Shown here: one piece after another, positions 32,104 to 40,789 of the stretch
How the letters are laid out: each line of letters begins with the position of its first letter
Position numbering within the stretch: position 1 is the first letter of the stretch
Source of the DNA: Chloroflexota bacterium
Lineage (GTDB): Bacteria > Chloroflexota > Dormibacteria > CF-121
Length of the DNA stretch: 43,434 nucleotides
Assembly: GCA_005882775.1 (NCBI GenBank)
Contig: VBDY01000135.1
Coordinates: forward strand, 1-43,434
Reading direction: 5' to 3'
The notes under the pieces: model-generated
Told to the model about the DNA's origin: nothing
What the model saw: only the letters and a program-made list of their open reading frames with translations
The model's database searches: none
Program-made: the position numbers and the translations under genes

Positions 32104-33012
32104 GTGGCCCTGCCCAGACCCGCGCCGCAGCGTGTCGTGTTCAGGCCAACCCGGCGAGCCTCTTGGGGAACCAAGATCTTTGTCCTTCTGGTTTTTGGAC
32201 TCGCGGTTGCGGCTGTCGTTTACTTTCTGGTGGTCGTCATGCCGGCTCGAGTTGCTACCCTGGCGCGGCAGGAGTCAGGGGAGCTGGCGGCGGCCCGGGC
32301 CGGGGCCGCCACCGTCAACGCCTCGCTGACCACGCTCTGGAACGATATCGATGCCCGGGGTAGCATGAGCTTGACGCCGGACCGAATCACGCAGGACCTG
32401 GCCCTAGCTCAGAGCACCGAGAAAACGGCGAACGACGCCCTCGGCCATGTCCAGGCGGCCCAGGGCTACCTGGCGGAAGCGGACGGCATCCCGTTCCAGT
32501 TTCACCATCCCGCCTTCATAGCCCAGGACCAGCCCGCTCTTCACCACCTGGAGAAGTCACTCCAGGCCGCCACCCGGCTCACCCACGGCGCCACCCTTCA
32601 ACTCAGCGTCGCCCAGCACATGCTCAATGACTGGCAGTCCATCTTGACCCAGCTCAATCCCAGCCTGGCGGCCCGAAACTGGGCCCGGGTGGCCACGACG
32701 GCCGGAAGCCTCCAGACCGACCTGAAGTCCGAGGCGACCGCGGTCCAGAACCCCGAGTCGTTTCTGGATCCGCTATGGAGCAGATGGACGGACGCGATGG
32801 CCGCCTACGCGACCACCGCCCAGGCCTACAGCCAGGCGTACGCGTCCGGCCAGTCGCAGACGGCCCAGCAGCTGGGACGGACCCTGGCGGCGGAATCCGA
32901 CCAGATGGGCGCCGCCCTGGCGGCGGCTCAGGCCGGGGCCGGGGCCTGGCAGCAAAAGACCATCCAACCCCTCCTCGACACGGTCAACAAGGAGCTTTCA
33001 GCCGGGAGCTGA
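32104..33012 (+). CDS. Membrane-anchored helical protein of unknown function
   Basis: 302 residues, GTG start. Residues about 22-46 form one transmembrane helix (TKIFVLLVFGLAVAAVVYFLVVV), preceded by a basic stretch, so the protein is anchored with the bulk outside. The rest is alanine- and glutamine-rich helix (LAQSTEKTANDALGHVQAAQGYL, QAYSQAYASGQSQTAQQLGRTLAAE), likely coiled coil, with no cysteine and no catalytic motif that I recognise. It lies just ahead of the lactate permease but with an 80-base gap and a strong ribosome site between, so an operon is uncertain. I do not know its function. Confidence 0.7.
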   Translation: MALPRPAPQRVVFRPTRRASWGTKIFVLLVFGLAVAAVVYFLVVVMPARVATLARQESGELAAARAGAATVNASLTTLWNDIDARGSMSLTPDRITQDLALAQSTEKTANDALGHVQAAQGYLAEADGIPFQFHHPAFIAQDQPALHHLEKSLQAATRLTHGATLQLSVAQHMLNDWQSILTQLNPSLAARNWARVATTAGSLQTDLKSEATAVQNPESFLDPLWSRWTDAMAAYATTAQAYSQAYASGQSQTAQQLGRTLAAESDQMGAALAAAQAGAGAWQQKTIQPLLDTVNKELSAGS

Positions 33013-33089
33013 CCCTCGCCCGCCGAGCGGCACGCCTTGCCTGGGCAATTGCCGCGGCATAAAATCGAGACACGTTCGCTGAGGGAGGG

Positions 33090-33097
33090 AAGGAGGT
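33090..33097 (+). promoter_or_regulatory. Strong ribosome binding site of lctP
   Basis: AAGGAGGT, one of the best Shine-Dalgarno sequences in the window, six bases before the GTG start at 33104. It settles the start of the permease. Confidence 0.6.
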
Positions 33098-33103
33098 ACC
33101 CCA

Positions 33104-35017
33104 GTGATCCACTGGGCCGTTGTCCTGCTGGCGTTCAAGCACGTCTATCAGCCGGTCGGCGACAATATCGTGCTTTCGGCGATCGTGGCCGCCGCTCCCC
33201 TGTTTGTCCTCTTCATCATGCTTGCCTTGCTGCGCCTGCCGGCCTGGATGGCGGCCCTGACGGCGATGCTATCCGCTGGCGTCCTGGCGGCGATCGTCTG
33301 GGGCATGCCCCTGGGCCTCACCGTCTCGGCCACCACCGAAGGCATGGCCTTCGGGCTCTGGCCGATCAGCTGGATCGTCCTGAACGCCGTCTTCTTCCAC
33401 AACCTGACGGTCGCCAGCGGCGACTTCGACGTCATCCGCCGGTCGCTCACCAGGTTGACCGAGGACCGCCGCGTCCAGGCGTTGATCGTGGCCTTCTGTT
33501 TCGGAGCCCTGATGGAGGGAATCGCCGGGTTCGGAGCTCCGGTCGCCATCTCGGCGGCGATCATGGCAAGCCTTGGCTTTGAACCGATCACCGCCGCCGT
33601 CCTTGCCCTGCTGGCGAACACCGCGCCGGTGGCATTCGGCTCGATCGGCATCCCGATCGTGACCCTGGGTGGATTGACCGCCGGCATCATCGGGCACGGG
33701 CCTGCGGACCAGACGGCCGTCACCTTGGCCCTCTCGGCGATGGTGGGTCGCCAGCTCCCCCTGTTCTCCATCCTCATCCCGGCCTTCCTGATAGTGGTGC
33801 TGGCCGGCTTCCGGCGTATGGTCGAGGTCCTCCCCGCCGTCCTCACAGCGGGTGTCACCTTCGCCGTGGTCCAGTTTCTGATTTCCAACTTCGTCGGGCC
33901 CGAGCTGACCGATGTCATCGCTGCCCTGGTCAGCATATGCGCCGTGGCCCTCTTGCTCCGGAGCTGGCGCCCTAAAGAGATCTGGGGCTTTCCCAGTGAC
34001 CGGGCTCCGGCGCGGCCGGCGGTAGCGCGCAGCCTTGGGGCCGCGGTCGCCCAGGTGGCCGACCCGCCGCGGCGGGTGGCGGCCGCCTACTCCATGTACG
34101 TGATCCTGGTGGTCGTCATTCTGATCGGGCAGATGGGGAACCTTCCGTTCTTCAGCGGCCACCCTCCGAATGACCCCAAGACCGCTCTGCATACCCCGGC
34201 CAATATCACCGCCGACCTCAAGTGCGGATCGCCGGCCTTCAAGCTCTGCGCGAACCCGTGGCTAGGCCCGGCTCCAACCAAGGACCCCCAGGCCTTCAAG
34301 TTCCCCTACTGGAGCTTTCAGTGGCCCGGCAGCTATACGACTGTGAACGGAGTGCCAAAGCCCCAGATCTTCCGTGAGCCTCCGATCGTCAAAGCGGAGA
34401 CTGCCTATCCGCTGACCTTCAACTGGGACTTCCTGTCTGCAGCAGGCTCCCTCGTGCTCTTCGCGAGCATCGTCGCCTACCTCGTGATGCTGGCCAGGGG
34501 TGCGCGTGCCAGCATCTTCTTTGCCACCTACGGGCGGACGCTCCGGCAGCTGGCTCTGCCGATCGCGACGATTGCTTGCATCCTCGGCATAGCCCAGGTG
34601 ATGAACTACTCGGGGATGACATCCACCCTGGCGCTGCTCATGGCCAAGACCGGCGGGCTCTTCCCGTTCTTCTCGGCCTTTATTGGCGCGCTTGGCGTAT
34701 TCCTGACGGGGAGTGACACATCCTCGAACACCCTGTTCGGTCCAATGCAGGCGCTGACCGCCCAGCACATCACCGTGGGTTCGGGTCATCTCTCACCCGT
34801 GCTAGCCGCGGGCACCAACTCGTCGGGCGGGGTCATGGGAAAGATGATCAGCCCCCAGAACCTGTCGGTGGGTGCCGCCGGTGTCGGTCGGGTTGGGTCG
34901 GAGGGCGAGATCTTCCGGCGGACGATCGGGTACAGCCTGATCCTGACAGCCGCCGTCGGCATTGTCGCGCTACTCGAGGCGTACCTGGTGCCGGGGATCA
35001 TCCCGGCGGGTCCCTGA
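33104..35017 (+). CDS. lctP: L-lactate/glycolate permease (LctP family) with an enlarged loop
   Basis: 637 residues, about a dozen hydrophobic helices. Proton-coupled uptake of lactate or glycolate across the cytoplasmic membrane. Family blocks: TTEGMAFGLWPISWIVLNAVFFHNLTV, FGALMEGIAGFGAPVAISAAIMASLGF, NTAPVAFGSIGIPIVTLGGLTA and near the C-terminus GSDTSSNTLFGPMQ and AAGTNSSGGVMGKMISPQNLSV. Residues about 347-440 form a long hydrophilic insert with two cysteines (LKCGSPAFKLCANPWLG), longer than I would expect for LldP-type permeases of about 550 residues. The neighbouring glcDEF genes fit use of the imported 2-hydroxyacid. Confidence 0.9.
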   Translation: MIHWAVVLLAFKHVYQPVGDNIVLSAIVAAAPLFVLFIMLALLRLPAWMAALTAMLSAGVLAAIVWGMPLGLTVSATTEGMAFGLWPISWIVLNAVFFHNLTVASGDFDVIRRSLTRLTEDRRVQALIVAFCFGALMEGIAGFGAPVAISAAIMASLGFEPITAAVLALLANTAPVAFGSIGIPIVTLGGLTAGIIGHGPADQTAVTLALSAMVGRQLPLFSILIPAFLIVVLAGFRRMVEVLPAVLTAGVTFAVVQFLISNFVGPELTDVIAALVSICAVALLLRSWRPKEIWGFPSDRAPARPAVARSLGAAVAQVADPPRRVAAAYSMYVILVVVILIGQMGNLPFFSGHPPNDPKTALHTPANITADLKCGSPAFKLCANPWLGPAPTKDPQAFKFPYWSFQWPGSYTTVNGVPKPQIFREPPIVKAETAYPLTFNWDFLSAAGSLVLFASIVAYLVMLARGARASIFFATYGRTLRQLALPIATIACILGIAQVMNYSGMTSTLALLMAKTGGLFPFFSAFIGALGVFLTGSDTSSNTLFGPMQALTAQHITVGSGHLSPVLAAGTNSSGGVMGKMISPQNLSVGAAGVGRVGSEGEIFRRTIGYSLILTAAVGIVALLEAYLVPGIIPAGP

Positions 35018-35025
35018 GCTCCTGC

Positions 35026-36489
35026 GTGGAAAGTGAACGGCTTTCTCGCCGCCTGAAGGCCGTGGTCGGTGAGCGGTATGCGTTCACCGACCCGTACGAG
35101 GTTCGCCTTTACCAGTACGACGCCAGCCCGGAGACCGCGCTTCCCGACGCGGTCGTCATCCCAGGTAGCGCTGAAGAGGTGGCGCAGGTGGCGCGCATCT
35201 GCGCTGAGGAAGGCGTTCCGATCGTAGCCCGCTCCGGGGCCAGCAGCCTCTGCGGCGGCACCGTGCCGGTCGAAGGCGGTGTCGTGATCACATTCGCGCG
35301 GATGGACCATATCCTGGAAATCGACCTGGAAAACCTGCGCGCCGTCGTTGAGCCGGGCGTCGTCAACCTGGCCCTCTCACAGGTCCTAAGGCCTCGTGGT
35401 TTCTACTACGTACCCGACCCCTCCAGCCAGGGCGCCTGCACCATTGGGGGAAACGTCGGCACCAACGCCGGCGGCCCGCACACGTTGCTCTACGGGGTCA
35501 CCGTCAACCACGTCACCGGGTTGGAGGTTGCGCTCACCACCGGTGAGCTTCTCCAGCTTGGCCCTGGCAAAGCCAGCGAGCTGAGCGGCTACGATCTGAC
35601 CGGGCTCCTTTGCGGGTCTGAGGGGACGATGGCGATCGTGACCAAAATCTGGGTGCGGTTGACCCCCGTGCCGCCGGTGAGCAAGACTCTGCTCGCCGTT
35701 TTCGATGATGTCACCACGGCCAGTAACGCGGTCTCCACCGTAATCGCTAGCGGCATTCTGCCCGCCGCGATCGAGATGATGGACCATCTTTCTATCCAGG
35801 CGGTGGAGGCCGCCTCTCATGCCGGGTATCCGCTCGATGCCGGCGCCGTGCTCCTGCTCGAAGTCGACGGGATCGCGGAGGTCGCGGGAGACGTGGCCCG
35901 CCGGATGGCGGAGTGCTGCCGAGCCGAGGGGGCCCGCGAGGTGCGGCTGGCCCGGGACGAGGCCGAACGCCAGGCACTGTGGAAAGGACGCAAGGGTGCT
36001 TTCTCGGCGATGGGCCGGCTCTCGCCCGACTTTTATGTGATGGACGGGGTCGTCCCGCGCACCAGGCTCCCGGCCACCTTGGACGCCATCGGCAAGATCA
36101 GCGAACGCACGGGCTTCAAGATCTGCAATGTTTTCCACGCCGGCGATGGCAATCTGCATCCCCTGGTCCTCTTCGATGGTTTCAAAGAGGGAGAGTACGA
36201 GCAGGTGCTGCGGATCGGAGATGAGATCCTGAAGCTCTGTGCCGACCAGGGCGGCTCGATCACCGGCGAGCACGGGATCGGGCTGGAAAAGCGAGAGAAC
36301 ATCCGCTATGTGTTTTCCGACCAGGACCTGTCCGTGATGGATCAGGTGCGGCGCGTCTTCGACCCCGGCCTGCGGATGAATCCGGGAAAGGTGTTTCCTG
36401 CCGCCGGCGGCGAGGCGAAGCCGGCCGTCAGGATGCCCGCCGGCAAGACTACGGGGCGGGCTGGCCCCGGTGACGAGATCTGGGTGTGA
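35026..36489 (+). CDS. glcD: FAD-linked glycolate/lactate oxidase subunit GlcD
   Basis: 487 residues. Oxidises glycolate or D-lactate to the 2-oxoacid. The PCMH FAD domain shows RSGASSLCGGTVPVEGG, PDPSSQGACTIGGNVGTNAGG and YDLTGLLCGSEGTMAIVTK; the C-terminal cap has CNVFHAGDGNLHPLVLFD and SITGEHGIGLEKRE. The GTG at 35026 lies nine bases after the permease stop. The stop overlaps glcE (GTGA). It is likely peripheral to the membrane together with GlcE and GlcF. Confidence 0.93.
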   Translation: MESERLSRRLKAVVGERYAFTDPYEVRLYQYDASPETALPDAVVIPGSAEEVAQVARICAEEGVPIVARSGASSLCGGTVPVEGGVVITFARMDHILEIDLENLRAVVEPGVVNLALSQVLRPRGFYYVPDPSSQGACTIGGNVGTNAGGPHTLLYGVTVNHVTGLEVALTTGELLQLGPGKASELSGYDLTGLLCGSEGTMAIVTKIWVRLTPVPPVSKTLLAVFDDVTTASNAVSTVIASGILPAAIEMMDHLSIQAVEAASHAGYPLDAGAVLLLEVDGIAEVAGDVARRMAECCRAEGAREVRLARDEAERQALWKGRKGAFSAMGRLSPDFYVMDGVVPRTRLPATLDAIGKISERTGFKICNVFHAGDGNLHPLVLFDGFKEGEYEQVLRIGDEILKLCADQGGSITGEHGIGLEKRENIRYVFSDQDLSVMDQVRRVFDPGLRMNPGKVFPAAGGEAKPAVRMPAGKTTGRAGPGDEIWV

Positions 36490-37751
36490 AAGCGCAAGTC
36501 AGCCGGGTGCTGCCAGGGCAGGAGATTGGCGTTGACGAGCAGCGCGAGCTCGCCGTCGACGGCCTGACTCCCGCCAGGGTGATGCGTCCCCAATCACCCC
36601 AGGAGCTGGCCGAAGGACTGCAGGCGCTGTCGGCGACATCGGCTGCGGCCGTTGTCCATGGCGGCGACACCCAGATCGGGCTCGGATCACGGCCCGCACG
36701 CTACGACGTGGCCCTCTCTACGACGCGTCTGTCCCGCCTGCTCGAGCACGAGCCTGCTGACCTGACCTGCCGGGCCGAGGCAGGCATGCGCGTCGGAGAT
36801 CTGCAGGCGATCCTTCGCGCACACGGTCAACGCCTTCCCCTCGATCCGCCGCGTCCCGAGAAAGCCACCCTGGGCGGGATGGTTGCGGCCAACTCGAGCG
36901 GACTCAGCCGGGCTCGCTACGGGGGCGTTCGGGATTGGGTGATCGGAATCGCGGTCGCGTACCCCAACGGCGTAATCGCACGCGCCGGTGGCAAGGTGGT
37001 CAAGAACGTGGCGGGCTATGACCTGATGAAGCTGCACACGGGCGCGCTGGGGACGCTGGGCGTCATCGTCGAGCTCAACTTCAAGGTCCAGACCACGCCT
37101 GAAGCGGACGACACCATGCTGGGGCACTTCGACCAGAGGGGCGACGCACTGGCCGCCGGTCGCTGGCTGGCGCGCCAGTATCTGGCTCCAGCGGCGATCA
37201 CCGTCCTGGACCGGGAAGTGCTCCAGGAGTGCGGGTTGACCGCGGACTGGCGCTGGACGCTGGCCATCCGGCTGGAGGGCTACCGGAGGGAGGTCGAGAT
37301 CGCTCGCGACCAGGCCGCCGCCGCGGTGCGTGACCACGCCGGCCGGGTCGAGTCGGAGCCGGCGCCGGCGCCGGCCCGGTTCTGGGAATCCGTCCGGGAC
37401 TGGACGCTTGGCCAGGACGAGGCCGTCCTCCTCTACGCCACGACCAGCCTTTCAGGTCTTTCCCCGGTAATCGACGTGGCTGGATCCGACAGCCGGGTCA
37501 TGGCCGAACCCGCCTCGGGAACAGCCTATGTCCGGGTGGCCCCCGGGGCGGCGGTCGGTCTCCTGGATCGCATGCGTGGCGCCGTGAAGGGCAGCGGCCA
37601 GGTCGTGGTCCGCCGTGCGCCCACCGCCTCCAAAGACGAGCTCGACATCTTCGGTCCGCCGCCACCAGGCTTCGCCCTGATGCGGGAGCTGAAGCGGACA
37701 CTCGATCCGAATGCAATCCTCAACCCGGGTCGATTCGTCGGCGGCATCTGA
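36486..37751 (+). CDS. glcE: FAD-binding glycolate/lactate oxidase subunit GlcE
   Basis: 421 residues. Second FAD-binding subunit. Visible are AVVHGGDTQIGLGSRPARYDVALSTTRLS, LPLDPPRPEKATLGGMVAANSSG and RAGGKVVKNVAGYDLMKLHTGALGTLGVI, the GlcE pattern; the C-terminus ends LKRTLDPNAILNPGRFVGGI. It is coupled to glcD by a GTGA overlap and to glcF by a TGATG overlap, so the three subunits are made in step. Confidence 0.92.
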   Translation: MKAQVSRVLPGQEIGVDEQRELAVDGLTPARVMRPQSPQELAEGLQALSATSAAAVVHGGDTQIGLGSRPARYDVALSTTRLSRLLEHEPADLTCRAEAGMRVGDLQAILRAHGQRLPLDPPRPEKATLGGMVAANSSGLSRARYGGVRDWVIGIAVAYPNGVIARAGGKVVKNVAGYDLMKLHTGALGTLGVIVELNFKVQTTPEADDTMLGHFDQRGDALAAGRWLARQYLAPAAITVLDREVLQECGLTADWRWTLAIRLEGYRREVEIARDQAAAAVRDHAGRVESEPAPAPARFWESVRDWTLGQDEAVLLYATTSLSGLSPVIDVAGSDSRVMAEPASGTAYVRVAPGAAVGLLDRMRGAVKGSGQVVVRRAPTASKDELDIFGPPPPGFALMRELKRTLDPNAILNPGRFVGGI

Positions 37752-39109
37752 TGGCTGCTCCTGCCCGCCTCGACTTCAAGCATGAGCTCGAGCGGTCCGG
37801 GGTCCCCACCCCCGTCCCCGACATCGACATCGACCGCGTCCGCGACTGCATTCACTGCGGGCTGTGCCTGCCCAAGTGCCCGACTTTTCGGATTCTCCAT
37901 CACGAGGGCGACAGCCCGCGCGGGCGGATGTGGCAGATCAAGGAGGCAAGCCTCGGGTTGGTCGAATTCGACGACCCTCGTTTTCAGGCGCACATCTACC
38001 AGTGCTTCAACTGCCGGGCCTGCGAGACCGCCTGCCCGTCGGGGGTTCAGTTTGGCGCGGTCATGGAGATGGCCCGCGCCCGGACGCCGCCACAGAACCG
38101 GCGCGACCGGATGGTTCGCCGGATTCTCCTGAACGGCCTGCTGCCGCACCCGTCTCGGTTGGCGCTGGCCGGCCGGTTGTTTCGCGCCACCCGGGCCATC
38201 GGAATCCCGGCGCTCCTGCGCTGGACCAGGCTGTGGAAGCTGGTTCCCCTTGGAAAGTTCGCAGCCTTTCCGCCGCCCGGCGACCGTTCCCCCTGGCGAT
38301 CGCCCCTGCCCAAAACAACGCCTGCGGTCGGTGAGCTACGCGCCCGAGTCGGCCTGCTGACCGGCTGTATCCAGGATGAGATGTTCCACGCCACCAACCG
38401 GCGGACGGCGCGGGCGCTGGCCGAGAACGGCTGCGAGGTGGTGGTGCCGCAGGATCGAGTCTGCTGCGGGGCGCTCGCCTCGCACGCTGGCGAGGCGCGC
38501 ACCGCGCACCGGCTCGCCGAGCAGACACTCGACGGTTTTGCCAGAGCCGGCGTGGACACGGTGATCGTCAATGCGGCGGGCTGCGCGTCGAACATGAAGG
38601 AGTACGGGATCCAGCTCCGCAGCGACCCGCAGAAGCGGGAGGAGGGGGTCGCGTTCTCCAGGAAGGTGCGGGATGCCAGTGAATTTCTTCACGGGCTGGG
38701 CCTGCGGCCGCCGCCCAGGTCCATCCATTTAAAGGTCACCTACCAGGATCCATGCCACCTTGTCCATGGGCAGCGAATTCACCGCCAGCCACGCGAGCTG
38801 CTGCGGGCGATCCCGGGGATAGAGCTGGTCGAGATGGCAGAGCCGGACTGGTGCTGCGGCTCGGCTGGGATCTACAACCTCACCCACCCGGAGATCGCTG
38901 AGGAGGCGCTCGGCTGGAAAGTTCAGCACATTGTGGAATCCGGCGCCCGGGTGGTTGCTTCGGCCAACCCCGGCTGCATCGTCCAGATCGCCATGGGCCT
39001 GCAGCGCGCCGGCCACCAGATCCCGGTAGTGCACGTCATGGACCTTCTGGGCTGGGCATACGGCGATGAGGGGCCGGCGCCGCCCGCGATCGCCAGGGCG
39101 CTCGACTGA
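37751..39109 (+). CDS. glcF: Iron-sulfur subunit GlcF
   Basis: 452 residues. Passes electrons from GlcDE to the quinone pool. Two ferredoxin-type [4Fe-4S] sites, DCIHCGLCLPKCPTF and QCFNCRACETACPSG, are followed by two CCG domains (DRVCCGALASHAG and PDWCCGSAGIYN), each preceded by its partner motif (LLTGCIQDEMF, YQDPCHLVHGQ). Normal length for the family. It has no transmembrane segment. ATG 37751 overlaps the glcE stop. Confidence 0.94.
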   Translation: MAAPARLDFKHELERSGVPTPVPDIDIDRVRDCIHCGLCLPKCPTFRILHHEGDSPRGRMWQIKEASLGLVEFDDPRFQAHIYQCFNCRACETACPSGVQFGAVMEMARARTPPQNRRDRMVRRILLNGLLPHPSRLALAGRLFRATRAIGIPALLRWTRLWKLVPLGKFAAFPPPGDRSPWRSPLPKTTPAVGELRARVGLLTGCIQDEMFHATNRRTARALAENGCEVVVPQDRVCCGALASHAGEARTAHRLAEQTLDGFARAGVDTVIVNAAGCASNMKEYGIQLRSDPQKREEGVAFSRKVRDASEFLHGLGLRPPPRSIHLKVTYQDPCHLVHGQRIHRQPRELLRAIPGIELVEMAEPDWCCGSAGIYNLTHPEIAEEALGWKVQHIVESGARVVASANPGCIVQIAMGLQRAGHQIPVVHVMDLLGWAYGDEGPAPPAIARALD

Positions 39110-39120
39110 AGGCACTGCGC

Positions 39121-40152
39121 GTGCCGGGCGAGGCGCAGGATCCGTGGCTGGACGAGCTCGCGGCAACTCTCTGGGAAAAGCCGCAGTTCTCGATGGTCCC
39201 GATCGATTACGAGGCGGTGCCCTTGCGCCCATATGCCGGACCGCCGCTTGGCGGCGAGGGGCTTCGCCTGGTCTTCGTGGGGATCCCATCCGACTACGGG
39301 ACGGCTTTCCTCCTGCATCTGGTCCAGCGACGCGTCAACCTGGCGGCTGTGGTTTGCAGCACCCGATGGCAGCGGACTCATCCCAAGGCCGACCTGCTGG
39401 CGCGCATTGCCGGACACCTGGGAAGACCGGTCGAGGTGGCCGCCAACGCGAACGCGGAGCCGTTCACACGGAGCTTGCGTCGCTACGAACCCGATCTCGT
39501 GATCATGGCCAGCTTTGACCAGATCTTGTCCGCCGACACCCTGGCCATTCCCCGGCTGGGCTGGATCAATATCCATCCCTCCTTGCTTCCCCGGCATCGT
39601 GGTCCCGAACCGCTGTACTGGACGATTACGCAGGGCGATCCCGAAGGAGGCATCACCCTGCACTGGACCGTTCCCCAAATCGATGCCGGCCCGATCCTGG
39701 CGCAGCGCCGGACACCGGTGGCCGCCGACGACACGTCCGGCACCCTGTGCAAACGCCTGGTAAGCCTTGGCATGAATGCCCTCGATGAAACCCTCGATCG
39801 CCTGGCTACGGGAAACCCACCGACCGTACTGCCAGCCGTCGGTGCGGGTAGCTACGAGCCACCTGTTCGTCCGGCCGCGATCAGCTGGAATCTGCCGTTC
39901 GACCAGGTGGAGCGACTGGTCCGGGCCGGCCAGCCGGATCAACCGCCCTACTTCGGCTGGCGGGGCGAGCGCCTCTACCTGCTGTCTCTCAGACGGCTTC
40001 GAGATCGAGGCGGGGAGCGGCTCGGCATCCTGGAGGAGGTCGGCGAGGGGCGGATCCTGGCCGCCCTGAAGGATGCCGTGGTGGAGTTCTCAGCGAGTCG
40101 TACCGGGCATTCCCACGCGCTGCGGCCGCTACGCCACCAGGAGTTTCCTTAG
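39121..40152 (+). CDS. Formyltransferase-family protein
   Basis: 343 residues. The formyltransferase fold is clear: LRLVFVGIPSDYGTAFLLHL at the N-terminus, then WINIHPSLLPRHRGPEP with the Asn and His of the catalytic triad, and WTVPQIDAGPILAQ with the Asp. The C-terminal domain resembles the Fmt C-terminal barrel, but the first 40 residues are not typical. It follows glcF by 11 bases and is probably co-transcribed. It differs enough from Fmt (no KPAGRG-type start) that a sugar or small-molecule formyltransferase is as likely as methionyl-tRNA formyltransferase. Confidence 0.75.
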   Translation: MPGEAQDPWLDELAATLWEKPQFSMVPIDYEAVPLRPYAGPPLGGEGLRLVFVGIPSDYGTAFLLHLVQRRVNLAAVVCSTRWQRTHPKADLLARIAGHLGRPVEVAANANAEPFTRSLRRYEPDLVIMASFDQILSADTLAIPRLGWINIHPSLLPRHRGPEPLYWTITQGDPEGGITLHWTVPQIDAGPILAQRRTPVAADDTSGTLCKRLVSLGMNALDETLDRLATGNPPTVLPAVGAGSYEPPVRPAAISWNLPFDQVERLVRAGQPDQPPYFGWRGERLYLLSLRRLRDRGGERLGILEEVGEGRILAALKDAVVEFSASRTGHSHALRPLRHQEFP

Positions 40153-40165
40153 GAATCCGCTTCAG

Positions 40166-40183
40166 CGTTACGGCCCCGTTACG
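40166..40183. promoter_or_regulatory. Perfect direct repeat upstream of the ErpA-like gene
   Basis: CGTTACG-GCCC-CGTTACG: two identical heptamers 11 bases apart, centred about 56 bases upstream of the expected transcription start. This is where an activator would bind a promoter whose -35 is poor, as here. Confidence 0.45.
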
Positions 40184-40216
40184 CATCGCCAGTGCCTCCC
40201 TGGCCGGACTCGCCCC

Positions 40217-40222
40217 TATAAT
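40217..40222 (+). promoter_or_regulatory. -10 box of the ErpA/HesB-type gene
   Basis: A consensus TATAAT ending nine bases before the ATG at 40232. The -35 position reads GCCTCC, which is not a match. Confidence 0.55.
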
Positions 40223-40231
40223 GGTCTGGTA

Positions 40232-40624
40232 ATGGCTCAGGAAATGATCGAGAACGACACCGATTTGATCACCATCACGGACTCCGCCCTGGGCCAGCTT
40301 AAGGACCTGCTGGCCAAGCAAGGGCACGCCGAGCTCGGCCTGCGCGTCTTCGTTCAGCCGGGCGGCTGCTCCGGCATGTCCTACGGTATGGGGTTCGAGG
40401 ATCACGCCGAGGATGGCGACGCCATCACCGAGTATGGCGGCGTACGGCTGTTTGTGGATCCGGTTAGCGCCCGCTACATCAAAGGGGCCGAGATCGACTT
40501 CGTGGATCAGCTGATGGGCGGAGGATTTACCGTTCACAATCCGAACGCCGTCTCCAGCTGCTCTTGCGGGAGCTCATTCGACACCGGCGGCGACGGCGGC
40601 ACTGCCCGCGGCTGCCAGCACTAA
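40232..40624 (+). CDS. erpA: A-type iron-sulfur carrier (ErpA/HesB/IscA)
   Basis: 130 residues. Carries and delivers iron-sulfur clusters to target enzymes. The three cysteines are in VQPGGCSGMSYGMGFED and in the C-terminal SSCSCGSSF, the ErpA pattern. The acidic residues between (DHAEDGDAITEYGG) are as in the family. ATG 40232 follows TATAAT at the usual short distance. It is outside the suf operon but may be controlled by a shared signal through the direct repeat at 40166. Its stop codon lies in the first copy of a 16-base tandem duplication. Confidence 0.92.
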   Translation: MAQEMIENDTDLITITDSALGQLKDLLAKQGHAELGLRVFVQPGGCSGMSYGMGFEDHAEDGDAITEYGGVRLFVDPVSARYIKGAEIDFVDQLMGGGFTVHNPNAVSSCSCGSSFDTGGDGGTARGCQH

Positions 40625-40646
40625 CTCCCGCCAGCACCAACTCCCG
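40615..40646. repeat. Tandem 16-base duplication at the end of erpA
   Basis: Two adjacent copies of CCAGCACNAACTCCCG, 40615-40630 and 40631-40646, differing at one base (T then C). The T in the first copy makes the TAA stop codon of the A-type carrier gene. It looks like a recent slippage duplication. The rest of 40647-40789 holds the promoter and dyad listed below. Confidence 0.6.
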
Positions 40647-40716
40647 CAAGGAACTGGCGTCCGCGCTCAGCTAAACGGAGTGCTGTTCGCCCCGATTAGC
40701 TGCTTGAGGCTGTGGC

Positions 40717-40745
40717 TTGACCCATCCAGACAACGGCGCTACGAT
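40717..40745 (+). promoter_or_regulatory. Promoter of the response regulator gene
   Basis: TTGACC (40717-40722), 17 bases, TACGAT (40740-40745): a good sigma-70-like promoter and the only complete -35/-10 pair I found in the window. The leader carries TTTTGC (40745-40750) and GCAAAA (40764-40769) as inverted arms, then an AAGAGGAA ribosome site before ATG 40790. Confidence 0.55.
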
Positions 40746-40789
40746 TTTGCCCCATCGCTTCGCGCAAAATAATCCGCAAGAGGAAAAGC

